Assembly: GCF_008704495.1 (NCBI RefSeq)
Contig: NZ_CP023699.1
Span: 4,898,001 to 4,962,000, forward strand
DNA length: 64,000 bases
Source: Streptomyces kanamyceticus
GTDB taxonomy: Bacteria > Actinomycetota > Actinomycetes > Streptomycetales > Streptomycetaceae
Direction of reading: 5' to 3'
Each line of letters begins with the position of its first letter. The stretch's first letter is position 1. Positions 33,866 through 42,215 of this stretch are shown here, in pieces. The notes under the pieces were generated by a model. It worked only from the letters and a program-made list of their open reading frames with translations. It was not told the DNA's origin and made no database searches. Position numbers and translations under genes: made by a program.

Positions 33866-35173
33866 TCAGACAGGCACGTGCACAGCCTCCACGCGGCTGG
33901 CGACAACCCGCTCCCGCTCCCTGCGCACCGCGAGCGACTTGAGGCGCAAGATCTGCCAGAGCCCGACCGCCTCCAGCACGAACACCGCGGAGAACGCCAC
34001 GCGATAGTTCTGGTCCGTCGCGTCGAGCAGGATGCCGATGGCGAGCAGCGTCGTCATGGAGGCGACGAAGCCGCCCATGTTGGTGATGCCGGACGCCGTG
34101 CCCTGGCGCTCCGGCGGGTTCGCGGGCCGCGCGAAGTCGAAGCCGATCATGGAGGCGGGACCACACGCGCCGAGCACGGTGCACAGGACGACGAGGAGCC
34201 ACATCGGCGCGTGCTCGCCGGGGTAGCCGAGCGTGGCCGCCCAGGCCGTCGCCGTCGCGCCGACGGTGCCGAGCGCCAGCGGCAGGCGCGCGGCGTGGTG
34301 CCGGGCGACGATCTGGCCGTACAGGAGTCCGACGGCCATGTTGGAGAGCACGACCAGGGTGAGCAGTTCCCCGGCCGTCGCCCGGGAGAGCCCCTGCGCC
34401 TCGACGAGGAAGGGCAGGCCCCACAGGAGCAGGAAGACCATCGCGGGGAACTGCGTGGTGAAGTGCACCCACAGGCCGAGCCGGGTGCCGGGCTCCCGCC
34501 AGGACAGGGCGATCTGCTGCCGTACGAAACCCGATCCGGTGTGCCGCACGGGCTCCGGCTCGTGCCCCTCGGGGTGGTCCTTGAGGAAGAGCGTCATCAG
34601 GACCAGGACGACGACGCCGCACAGCGAGCTGCCCGCGAACGCGGCGGTCCAGCCGACCGAGTGCAGCAGCCGGGCGAGGACGAGGGTGGAGACGAGGTTG
34701 CCCGCCATGCCCACCAGGCCCGCGAGCTGCGCGACGAGCGGGCCGCGCCGGGCCGGGAACCAGCGGGTGCCGAGCCTGAGGACGCTGATGAACGTCAGCG
34801 CGTCGCCGCAGCCGAGCAGGGCGCGGGAGGCGAGCGCCATTCCGTACGTCGGGGAGAGCGCGAAGCCGAGCTGCCCGATCGTGAAGAGGACTACGCCCAT
34901 GGTCAGCACCTTCTTGGTGCCGAGCCGGTCGACCATCAGGCCGACGGGTATCTGCATGCCCGCGTACACGAGCAGCTGGAGGATCGAGAAGGTCGACAGG
35001 GCCGACGCGTTGACGTGGAAGCGGTCGGCGGCGTCCAGGCCCGCGACCCCGAGGGACGTACGGAAGATGACGGCGACGAAGTAGACGGCGACGCCGATGC
35101 CCCAGACGAGCACGGCCTTCTTCCCGCCCGGGGGATCACCGGGCAGGGAGACGGGCGCGGTGGCGGAGCTCAT
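33866..35173 (-). CDS. MFS transporter
   Basis: 435 residues from ATG 35173, about twelve membrane helices with a longer charged loop in the middle (KDHPEGHEPEPVRHTG). The loop 2-3 signature is VDRLGTKKVL. It overlaps the upstream GntR gene by 4 bp (ATGA), so the two are cotranslated and the regulator probably controls this exporter or uptake system for an organic acid-type solute. Substrate unknown. Confidence 0.9.
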   Translation of the reverse strand: MSSATAPVSLPGDPPGGKKAVLVWGIGVAVYFVAVIFRTSLGVAGLDAADRFHVNASALSTFSILQLLVYAGMQIPVGLMVDRLGTKKVLTMGVVLFTIGQLGFALSPTYGMALASRALLGCGDALTFISVLRLGTRWFPARRGPLVAQLAGLVGMAGNLVSTLVLARLLHSVGWTAAFAGSSLCGVVVLVLMTLFLKDHPEGHEPEPVRHTGSGFVRQQIALSWREPGTRLGLWVHFTTQFPAMVFLLLWGLPFLVEAQGLSRATAGELLTLVVLSNMAVGLLYGQIVARHHAARLPLALGTVGATATAWAATLGYPGEHAPMWLLVVLCTVLGACGPASMIGFDFARPANPPERQGTASGITNMGGFVASMTTLLAIGILLDATDQNYRVAFSAVFVLEAVGLWQILRLKSLAVRRERERVVASRVEAVHVPV

Positions 35174-35832
35174 CGGACCTCGCCCCTCGCGAGGTTCTGG
35201 AACCAGCCGACGTGCCGGGTGACCACGGCCACCGCGGCCTCGGTGTCGCCCGCGGTGAGCGCGGCGAGGATCTCCTCGTGCTCGGTGAGCGTCTTGGCGA
35301 TCCGGTCGGGGTGCGAGTGCATCACGGCGACGCCCATCCGCAGCTGCCGGTCGCGCAGCTGGTCGTAGAGGCGCGAGAGGATCTCGTTGCCGCCGCTGCG
35401 CACGATCTCGGCGTGGAAGCACCGGTCGGTGACGGCGGCCGCCGCGAGGTCCCCCGCCGCGGCCTGCACCCGCTGCTTGGCGAGGAGCTCGCCGAGCCGG
35501 TCGAGCAGCCCGGCGGGGGCGGGCACCGCCTTGCGCACGGAGTGCGTCTCGACGAGCAGCCGCGTCTCGACGACGTCGGCGATCTCCTGCGCGGAGACCG
35601 GCAGGACCAGGGCGCCCTTCTTGGGGTAGAGCCGCAGCAGCCCCTCCACCTCCAGCTTGAGCAGCGCCTCGCGCACCGGGGTGCGGGACACCCCCACCGC
35701 CTCGGCGAGCTCGCCCTCGGTGAGCAGCGTGCCGCCCTCGTAACGACGGTCGAGGACGGCTTGCTTGACGTGTGCGTAGACGCGCTCGGCGGCGGGCGGC
35801 CGCTTGGCGGCGGTGAGGGTACTTGCTGGCAT
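35170..35832 (-). CDS. GntR-family regulator (FadR/FCD type)
   Basis: 220 residues from ATG 35832; longer in-frame reading would run through the presumed operator. Winged HTH at about 12-75 (VYAHVKQAVLDRRYEGG, LTEGELAEAVGVSRTPVREA) and an all-helical FCD ligand-binding domain (about 85-215) with metal-site residues D/H (TDRCFHAEIV, HEEILAAL). FCD regulators sense organic or amino acids. The stop overlaps the transporter start. Confidence 0.9.
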   Translation of the reverse strand: MPASTLTAAKRPPAAERVYAHVKQAVLDRRYEGGTLLTEGELAEAVGVSRTPVREALLKLEVEGLLRLYPKKGALVLPVSAQEIADVVETRLLVETHSVRKAVPAPAGLLDRLGELLAKQRVQAAAGDLAAAAVTDRCFHAEIVRSGGNEILSRLYDQLRDRQLRMGVAVMHSHPDRIAKTLTEHEEILAALTAGDTEAAVAVVTRHVGWFQNLARGEVR

Positions 35833-35844
35833 GCGCACAGCATA

Positions 35845-35860
35845 GATACAACACGTATAC
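35845..35860. promoter_or_regulatory. Candidate GntR operator
   Basis: GATACAACACGTATAC: ATAC/GTAT arms with a 5-nt spacer, 13 bp upstream of the gntR start, containing the TTGT-type half sites seen with FadR-class regulators. Confidence 0.5.
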
Positions 35861-35979
35861 GCCGACAGACTCGTCCACATGGCGGGCATCTCGGCACATC
35901 CATTTACCCCCCTCACTCGTCTTATGTGTGAGCGGCACCTTCATGTGGCCGCCAACCAGGGGCATTTGGAGTAGGTAAC

Positions 35980-36870
35980 TTGAAAACCGGCATTAAGGAT
36001 GTACGGCGCGTATCGGTCGTAGCGATGACTGCGAGCGCGATACTGGCCGGCGGCGCCCTCGCGACCCCGGCCCACGCGGCCGCACCGCCGAAGCCGTCGA
36101 TCGTCGCCAAGGGCGGCTTCGTGATGAACAACGGCACCGGCAAGACCCTGTTCACCAAGGCCGCCGACACCCGCCGTTCCACCGGCTCCACGACGAAGAT
36201 AATGACGGCGCGCGTGGTGCTCGGCCAGCGGAACCTGAACCTGAACTCCAAGGTCACGGTCCAGAAGGCCTACAGCGACTACATCGTCAGGAACAGCGCG
36301 TCGTCGGCGCGGCTGATCGTCGGTGACAAGGTCACCGTCCGCCAGCTCCTCTACGGTCTGATGCTGCCGTCCGGCTGCGACGCCGCGTACGCGCTGGCGG
36401 ACAAGTTCGGCAAGGGTTCCACCCGCGCCAAGCGCGTGAAGAACTTCATCGGCCAGATGAACACGACGGCCAAGAACCTGAACCTGAAGAACACCCACTT
36501 CGATTCGTTCGACGGCATCGGGAACGGCAGCAACTACTCGACGCCGCGCGACCTGACGAAGCTCGCGAGCAGCTCGATGAAGTACTCCACGTTCCGTTCG
36601 GTCGTGAAGACGAAGTCGACGAAGCAGAAGGTCACGACGAAGAGCGGCGGCTACCGCTACATGTCGTGGTCGAACACGAACGGCCTGCTCGGCTCCTACC
36701 GCGGCGCCATCGGCGTGAAGACGGGCTCCGGCCCGGAGGCGAAGTACTGCCTGGTCTTCGCGGCGACGCGCAGCGGCAAGACCGTCATCGGCACGGTCCT
36801 CACGTCGTCCTCCGTGGCCAACCGCACCAAGGACGCGAAGAAGCTGATGGACTACGGCTTCAAGGTCTGA
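35980..36870 (+). CDS. D-alanyl-D-alanine carboxypeptidase, S11 family
   Basis: 296 residues from TTG 35980 with GGAG upstream. Signal peptide 1-33 (AHA|AA). Catalytic motifs: S-x-x-K at 70-73 (STTK), second motif SGC at 131-133 where classical enzymes have S-x-N, and KTG at 247-249. It trims the terminal D-Ala of peptidoglycan stem peptides outside the membrane. There is no C-terminal amphipathic anchor, so it is soluble or wall-associated. The Cys in place of Asn is shared with other Streptomyces members as far as I know, so activity is probably retained. Confidence 0.9.
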   Translation: MKTGIKDVRRVSVVAMTASAILAGGALATPAHAAAPPKPSIVAKGGFVMNNGTGKTLFTKAADTRRSTGSTTKIMTARVVLGQRNLNLNSKVTVQKAYSDYIVRNSASSARLIVGDKVTVRQLLYGLMLPSGCDAAYALADKFGKGSTRAKRVKNFIGQMNTTAKNLNLKNTHFDSFDGIGNGSNYSTPRDLTKLASSSMKYSTFRSVVKTKSTKQKVTTKSGGYRYMSWSNTNGLLGSYRGAIGVKTGSGPEAKYCLVFAATRSGKTVIGTVLTSSSVANRTKDAKKLMDYGFKV

Positions 36871-36880
36871 CTCACCCCGC

Positions 36881-36931
36881 GTACGACGAAGGGGCCCGCC
36901 GCGCGATCCGCGGCGGGCCCCTTCGTCGTAC
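36881..36931. terminator. Bidirectional terminator, 23-bp stem
   Basis: Perfect 23-bp arms (36881-36903 and 36909-36931) with loop CGATC, between the carboxypeptidase and the convergent bkd operon. Confidence 0.92.
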
Positions 36932-36937
36932 GGGCGG

Positions 36938-38347
36938 CTACGCCCAGGTGAGGAGCCGCTTGGGGCGCTCAAGGACCGCCGCCACGTCGGCGAGCACCTT
37001 GGAGCCGAGCTCCCCGTCCACCAGGCGGTGGTCGAAGGAGAGCGCGAGCGTGGTCACCTGACGGGGCTTGACCTTGCCCTTGTGGACCCACGGCTGGAGC
37101 TTGATCGCGCCGACCGCGAGGATCGCGGACTCGCCGGGGTTCAGGATCGGCGTGCCCGTGTCGATGCCGAAGACGCCGACGTTCGTGATCGTGACCGTGC
37201 CGCCCTGCATGTCACCGGGCGAGGTCTTGCCCGCGCGGGCCGTGGAGACCAACTCGCCGAGCGAACCGGCCAGTTCGGGCAGGGTCTTGGCGTGCGCGTC
37301 CTTGATGTTCGGCACGATCAGACCGCGCGGAGTGGCCGCGGCGATGCCCAGATTCACATAGTGCTTCTGGACGATCTCCTGATTCGCGTCGTCCCAGGCC
37401 GCGTTGACGTCCGGGTTCCGCCGGATCGCGACGAGCAGGGCCTTGGAGATGAGCAGCAGCGGATTGACCCGCAGCCCCTCGAACGCCCGGTCCTGCTTGA
37501 GCTCCTCGACCAGCTTCATCGTCCGCGTCACGTCGACCGTCACGAACTCCGTGACGTGCGGCGCGGTGAACGCCGAGGTGACCATCGCCTGAGCGGTCGC
37601 CTTGCGCACGCCCTTGACGGGGATGCGGGTCTCGCGGGCATCCCCGCTCACCACCGGGGCGGGAGCGGGCGCCTCGATCACCTGCGGCTCGGGTGCGGCG
37701 ACCGGCGCCGGGGCCACCGCCGCGTGCACGTCCTCGCGGGTGATGATCCCGTCGGGCCCGGACGGCGTGACGGTCGCCAGATCGACCCCGAGGTCCTTGG
37801 CGAGCTTGCGCACGGGCGGCTTGGCGAGCGGGCGTTCGCCACCGTGCCCGTTCAGCATCTCCCGTTGTGCGCCGCCCTGTTGTGGGCCATTGTCCCGCTC
37901 GGCGGGACGGGGGGGCACAACCCCCGTCTCCGGCGTCGCGACGGCAGCATCAGCAGAGCCGACCTTCCGCGCCCGCCGCTTCGTGGAGGACTCGGCCACT
38001 CCATAGCCCACGAGCACCGGCTGCCGCCCGGCAGGAGCATCCTCCTCCGCAGGGGCACTCTGCTCAGCCTGCGCCGCAGGCGCACCCCCACCCACGTCGA
38101 CCGTGATGATCACCTGGCCGACGTCAACCGTCGTCCCCTCCGGGAACCGGAGCTCAGCCACCACCCCGTTGAACGGAATGGGCAGTTCGACGGCCGCCTT
38201 GGCCGTCTCGACCTCGCACACCACCTGCCCGTCGGTGACGGTGTCGCCCACCGCCACGTACCACTTGAGGATCTCCGCCTCGGTGAGCCCCTCACCGACG
38301 TCCGGCATCTTGAACTCGGCCGCAGCTGTGTCAGTCATCGTCGTCAC
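36938..38347 (-). CDS. bkdC: Branched-chain 2-oxoacid dehydrogenase E2 (dihydrolipoyl acyltransferase)
   Basis: 469 residues from GTG 38347, which is better spaced from GAGGAG than the ATG three codons on. Domains: lipoyl domain 10-85 with K50 (VETAKA) as lipoylation site; a Pro/Ala linker; the E1/E3-binding domain at about 165-205 (VRKLAKDLGVDLATV, GIITREDVH); and the catalytic domain (about 245-469) with active-site FDHRLVDGE near the C-terminus. The linker contains dispersed repeat B (37880-37921). Last gene of the E1 alpha-E1 beta-E2 operon. Confidence 0.9.
   Translation of the reverse strand: MTTMTDTAAAEFKMPDVGEGLTEAEILKWYVAVGDTVTDGQVVCEVETAKAAVELPIPFNGVVAELRFPEGTTVDVGQVIITVDVGGGAPAAQAEQSAPAEEDAPAGRQPVLVGYGVAESSTKRRARKVGSADAAVATPETGVVPPRPAERDNGPQQGGAQREMLNGHGGERPLAKPPVRKLAKDLGVDLATVTPSGPDGIITREDVHAAVAPAPVAAPEPQVIEAPAPAPVVSGDARETRIPVKGVRKATAQAMVTSAFTAPHVTEFVTVDVTRTMKLVEELKQDRAFEGLRVNPLLLISKALLVAIRRNPDVNAAWDDANQEIVQKHYVNLGIAAATPRGLIVPNIKDAHAKTLPELAGSLGELVSTARAGKTSPGDMQGGTVTITNVGVFGIDTGTPILNPGESAILAVGAIKLQPWVHKGKVKPRQVTTLALSFDHRLVDGELGSKVLADVAAVLERPKRLLTWA
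37880..37921. repeat. Dispersed repeat B inside the E2 linker
   Basis: TTGTGGGCCATTGTCCCGCT, then CGGCGGGAC and GGGGGGGCACAAC. Same nested arms (TTGTG/CACAA outside, GTCCCGC/GCGGGAC inside) as at 10825. It falls between the lipoyl and E1/E3-binding domains. Confidence 0.8.
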
Positions 38348-38357
38348 GACCCTCTCC

Positions 38358-39338
38358 TCAGTACGCAAGCGAGCGGTCGACGGCGTCGAGCACCCGGTCA
38401 AGGCCCGGCAGGTACTCCTCCTCCAGGCGCGCGGGCGGGTACGGCGCGTGATAGCCGCCGACCCGGAGCACCGGGGCCTCCAGGTGGTAGAAGCACCGCT
38501 CGGTGATGCGCGCCGCGATCTCCGCGCCGGTGCCCAGGAAGACCGGGGCCTCGTGCACGACGACCAGGCGGCGGGTCTTCTCCACCGAGGACTGCACCGC
38601 GTCGAAGTCGATCGGGGACATCGAGCGCAGGTCGACGACTTCGAGGGACTTGCCCTCCTCCTCGGCGGCCGCGGCCGCCTCCAGGCAGACCTTCACCATC
38701 GGGCCGTACGCGGCGAGGGTGAGGTCCGAACCGGGGCGCGCCACGACGGCCTTGTGCAGCGGCCCGGGGATCGCTTCCTTGTCGACCTCGGACTTGTCCC
38801 AGTAGCGCCGCTTCGGCTCGAAGAAGATCACCGGGTCGTCGCTCTGGATGGCCTGCTGCATCATCCAGTACGCGTCGGCCGAGTTGGAGGGCGAGACCAC
38901 CTTCAGGCCCGCCACATGCGCGAACAGCGTCTCGGGCGACTCGCTGTGGTGCTCGACCGCGCCGATGCCGCCGCCGTACGGAATGCGGATGACGACCGGC
39001 ATCTTGATCTTGCCGAGCGCGCGGGCGTGCATCTTCGCGAGCTGCGTGACGATCTGGTCGTACGCGGGGAAGACGAAGCCGTCGAACTGGATCTCCACCA
39101 CGGGCCGGTAGCCGCGCAGCGCGAGGCCGATCGCCGTGCCCACGATGCCCGACTCGGCGAGCGGGGTGTCGATGACCCGCTCCTCGCCGAAGTCCTTCTG
39201 CAGCCCGTCCGTCACGCGGAAGACGCCGCCGAGCTTGCCGACGTCCTCACCCATGATCAGGACCTTGGGGTCGGTCTCCAGCGCCGTACGCAGCGATTCG
39301 TTGATCGCTTTGGCGAGGGGCAACTTCTGTACGGCCAT
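38358..39338 (-). CDS. bkdB: Branched-chain 2-oxoacid dehydrogenase E1 beta
   Basis: 326 residues. Transketolase-like pyrimidine-binding fold with E1 beta signatures GEDVGKLGGVFRVTDGL, DTPLAESGIVG, EHHSESPE and FFEPKRRYW, then the transketolase C-terminal domain. With E1 alpha it forms the alpha2beta2 thiamine-diphosphate decarboxylase acting on keto acids from Val, Leu and Ile, giving starter units for branched fatty acids and polyketides. Two bases separate it from the E1 alpha stop. Confidence 0.93.
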   Translation of the reverse strand: MAVQKLPLAKAINESLRTALETDPKVLIMGEDVGKLGGVFRVTDGLQKDFGEERVIDTPLAESGIVGTAIGLALRGYRPVVEIQFDGFVFPAYDQIVTQLAKMHARALGKIKMPVVIRIPYGGGIGAVEHHSESPETLFAHVAGLKVVSPSNSADAYWMMQQAIQSDDPVIFFEPKRRYWDKSEVDKEAIPGPLHKAVVARPGSDLTLAAYGPMVKVCLEAAAAAEEEGKSLEVVDLRSMSPIDFDAVQSSVEKTRRLVVVHEAPVFLGTGAEIAARITERCFYHLEAPVLRVGGYHAPYPPARLEEEYLPGLDRVLDAVDRSLAY

Positions 39339-39340
39339 GG

Positions 39341-40519
39341 CTACTTGCCCTCTCCGTCCGCGAACGACGCCTGGTAGGCGGCGAACTGGGCGCGCTCCTC
39401 GTCGACGAGCGCGTGCCCGTCCGCGTACACGTTCTCGAAGATCGCCATCAGATCCGGATCCGGCATCGCCCGCACCACCTCTCGCACTCGCTTGCCCAAC
39501 GCTTCGCTCTCGTCCTCGAGTTCCGCGAAGAAGGCCTCGTCCGCGTGGCCCTCGGACTCCAGGTAGGCGCGCAGGCGCAGGATCGGGTCCTTGGCCTCCC
39601 AGGCCTCCCGCTCCTCGTCCCTGCGGTACTTGGTCGGGTCGTCGGACGTGGTGTGCGCGCCCATGCGGTACGTGAACGCCTCGATCAGCGCGGGGCCCTC
39701 GCCCGTACGCGCCCGCTCCAGGGCCCACCGGGTCACGGCGAGCACGGCGAGCACGTCGTTGCCGTCGACCCGTACGCCGGGGAAGCCGTAGCCCTGCGCG
39801 CGCTGGAACAGCGGCACCCGGGTCTGGCGCTCGGTCGGCTCGGAGATGGCCCACTGGTTGTTCTGGCAGAAGAACACGACGGGCGCGTTGTAGACCGCGG
39901 AGAAGGTGAACGATTCGGCGACGTCACCCTGGCTGGAGGCACCGTCTCCGAAGTACGCGATCACGGCCGAGTCCGCGCCGTCCTTGGCCACGCCCATCGC
40001 GTAGCCGGTGGCGTGCAGCGTCTGTGAGCCGATGACGATCGTGTACAGGTGGAAGTTGTTGCTGTTCGGGTCCCAGCCGCCGTTGTTCACGCCGCGGAAC
40101 ATGCCGAGCAGGTTCGTCGGGTCGACGCCGCGGCACCAGGCGACGCCGTGCTCGCGGTACGTGGGGAACACGTAGTCGTCGTCGCGGGTGGCGCGCCCCG
40201 AGCCGATCTGGGCGGCCTCCTGGCCCAGCAGCGAGGCCCACAGGCCCAGCTCGCCCTGGCGCTGCAGAGCGGTGGCCTCGGCGTCGAAGCGGCGGGTGAG
40301 GACCATGTCGCGGTAGAGACCGCGCAGTTCCTCGGGGGTGATCGAGGCGACGTACCCGTCGTACTCGGCGTTCTCGACCCGCTTGCCCTCAGGGGTCAGC
40401 AGCTGCACGAGCTCGGGCTCGGCGCCCTTCTGCGGCGCGGCCTTCTTGGTGCTTGCGCGCTTGCCGCCGCCCGTACTGCTGCGGCGCGGTTTGCGCGCGG
40501 CGGTGCTCTCCACGGTCAC
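39341..40519 (-). CDS. bkdA: Branched-chain 2-oxoacid dehydrogenase E1 alpha
   Basis: 392 residues from GTG 40519 with GGAG upstream. A Lys/Arg-rich arm (about 8-35, KPRRSSTGGGKRASTKK) precedes the ThDP-binding domain. The thiamine motif is GDGASSQGDVAES ... CQNNQWAIS (about 190-225). Its basic N-terminal arm is absent from the other E1 alpha at 54721. First gene of the operon; the 363-bp upstream gap is AT-rich with repeated operator-like elements. Confidence 0.92.
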   Translation of the reverse strand: MTVESTAARKPRRSSTGGGKRASTKKAAPQKGAEPELVQLLTPEGKRVENAEYDGYVASITPEELRGLYRDMVLTRRFDAEATALQRQGELGLWASLLGQEAAQIGSGRATRDDDYVFPTYREHGVAWCRGVDPTNLLGMFRGVNNGGWDPNSNNFHLYTIVIGSQTLHATGYAMGVAKDGADSAVIAYFGDGASSQGDVAESFTFSAVYNAPVVFFCQNNQWAISEPTERQTRVPLFQRAQGYGFPGVRVDGNDVLAVLAVTRWALERARTGEGPALIEAFTYRMGAHTTSDDPTKYRRDEEREAWEAKDPILRLRAYLESEGHADEAFFAELEDESEALGKRVREVVRAMPDPDLMAIFENVYADGHALVDEERAQFAAYQASFADGEGK

Positions 40520-40710
40520 GTGTGCTCCTCCGTCGGTCCGGCCCCCGGGATTACCGGGCTGGCCAGTGCGGCTCGCCTGGTCCGTGCCCGCGCACGGGGT
40601 GGGTGCGACTCGGCCGGGAACAGGCGTGACAGGTGCCCCGGCGAGCGCCCTGCTCAATGCACGTTACCCAGTGCTTCCCAATTCTGTGAAACCCCATCTG
40701 ACCTGCGAAT

Positions 40711-40753
40711 TTGCTTGGATTTCCAAGTACCTGATTGCTTGGATTTCCGAGTA
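40711..40753. promoter_or_regulatory. Duplicated 19-bp element upstream of bkdA
   Basis: TTGCTTGGATTTCCAAGTA (40711-40729) and TTGCTTGGATTTCCGAGTA (40735-40753), 24-bp period, one mismatch. Each contains the dyad CTTGGA-TT-TCCAAG. The gap 40520-40882 has no gene and is much richer in A+T than its surroundings, as expected of a control region shared by bkdA and the divergent response regulator. Confidence 0.65.
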
Positions 40754-40882
40754 AATCGAGAAAGGCGGGAACACTTCCTGGTCACAGCACTGATCACAGC
40801 CTGGCAGGGGGCCGGAACACCGGCACGTTATCCCGGCCACCCCGCGCACGGGAAGGGTTCCGCCCGGGCGTAGAAAGAGATC

Positions 40883-41563
40883 GTGTGTGAGACTGGCTCC
40901 GTGCGCGAAGACGGAAAAATTACGGTATTTCTCCTCGACGACCATGAAGTGGTCCGGCGTGGAGTCCATGAGCTGCTCTCCGTGGAGTCCGACATCGAGG
41001 TGGTCGGCGAGGCGGGGACCGCGGCAGACGCCCTGGTCAGGATCCCCGCGACGCGGCCCGACGTGGCGGTGCTCGACGTGCGCCTGCCGGACGGCAGCGG
41101 TGTCGAGGTCTGCCGCGAGATCCGCTCGCAGAACGAGGACATCAAGTGCCTGATGCTCACCTCGTTCGCCGACGACGAGGCGCTCTTCGACGCGATCATG
41201 GCCGGTGCCTCCGGCTATGTCCTCAAGGCCATCAGGGGCAATGAACTCCTCACGGCCGTACGGGACGTGGCCGCCGGCAAGTCCCTGCTCGACCCCGTGG
41301 CCACCGCCCGGGTCCTGGAGCGGCTGCGGGACGGCAACAACCCCAAGGGCGACGACCGCCTGGCCAACCTCACCGACCAGGAGCGGAAGATCCTCGACCT
41401 GATCGGCGAGGGCCTGACCAACCGCGTGATCGGCGAGCGCCTCCACCTGGCCGAGAAGACGATCAAGAATTACGTCTCCAGCCTCCTTTCCAAGCTGGGC
41501 ATGGAGCGCCGTTCGCAGGCGGCCGCCTATGTGGCGCGCATGCAGGCGGAGAAGCAGCACTGA
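40883..41563 (+). CDS. NarL/DevR-type response regulator, no adjacent kinase
   Basis: 226 residues from GTG 40883 (AGAAAGAGATC upstream); the GTG at 40901 is an alternative with a poorer ribosome site. Receiver domain about 14-130 with D65 phosphoacceptor (VLDVRLPDG), acidic DD at 19-20 and K115 region; LuxR-type HTH at about 160-222 (LTDQERKILDLIGEGLTNRV, KNYVSSLLSKLGM). Highly similar in pattern to DevR/DosR-like regulators. No sensor kinase gene lies beside it. Confidence 0.88.
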   Translation: MCETGSVREDGKITVFLLDDHEVVRRGVHELLSVESDIEVVGEAGTAADALVRIPATRPDVAVLDVRLPDGSGVEVCREIRSQNEDIKCLMLTSFADDEALFDAIMAGASGYVLKAIRGNELLTAVRDVAAGKSLLDPVATARVLERLRDGNNPKGDDRLANLTDQERKILDLIGEGLTNRVIGERLHLAEKTIKNYVSSLLSKLGMERRSQAAAYVARMQAEKQH

Positions 41564-41717
41564 GGGAGGCGTTCTCCGCCCGTGGGACAGCGGAACGGGG
41601 CCGGGAGGACAAGCGGGGACGGGCCGGGAGGGCAGCCCCGGCCGGGACTTACGTCCCCGCCTTCTCAGGGCGGGATCCCCTTTTCCGACATCCTGTCCAT
41701 GAACCAAAGTGGTGGTC

Positions 41718-42140
41718 ATGCCCACCGACGAACAGCTCGCCTTCGAACTGCTCCGCCGCAGCGACTACGGCCGGGTGGCGACCAGCATGCGCGCGCTGCC
41801 CTTCCTCGCCGCGGCGCGCCACATCGTCGTCGACGGCAAGATCCTTCTCCGCATGCACAAGGGCTACGGCTACCACCACGCATGTGTCGGCAGTGTCGTC
41901 GCGTACGGCGCGGACAACCTCAATGTGGCGACCGCCCGCGAGGGCCAGTGGACGGTCCAGCTGGTGGGCGTCTGCGAGGCCGTCGAGCCGACCAACGCCG
42001 AGCTCGAACTCTTCGGTCCCACCCCGCACTTCGCGGACGGCGAGCTCTTCGACCCGGTGTACCTGCGGATAGAGCCGCAGTTCGCCACGGTCCACACGCT
42101 GCGGGCGGGCCACGACCGCTCGCTCCAGTACATCCTCTGA
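41718..42140 (+). CDS. Pyridoxamine 5'-phosphate oxidase-fold protein
   Basis: 140 residues from ATG 41718 (the GTG at 41709 would add three residues). Split-barrel flavin-reductase fold: LLRRSDYGRVATSMRALPFLAAARHIVVDGKILLRMHKG, here in continuous strand order, then VQLVGVCEAVEP. This short PPOX class binds FMN or F420; it could reduce a quinone or nitro compound. Its neighbour is a DevR-like regulator, a pairing seen with nitroreductase-type genes, so redox or oxygen response is possible. Terminator follows. Confidence 0.8.
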   Translation: MPTDEQLAFELLRRSDYGRVATSMRALPFLAAARHIVVDGKILLRMHKGYGYHHACVGSVVAYGADNLNVATAREGQWTVQLVGVCEAVEPTNAELELFGPTPHFADGELFDPVYLRIEPQFATVHTLRAGHDRSLQYIL

Positions 42141-42146
42141 CTCGCG

Positions 42147-42180
42147 CGAAAGGGCCGACCCGGTCGGGTCGGCCCTTTCG
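42147..42180. terminator. Bidirectional terminator
   Basis: CGAAAGGGCCGACCC / GGGTCGGCCCTTTCG stem of 15-16 bp with a very short loop, between the PPOX gene and the convergent kinase gene. Confidence 0.88.
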
Positions 42181-42215
42181 TCGTGTCCGCACGCGTCGTT
42201 GTCCGTACGAGGGGT

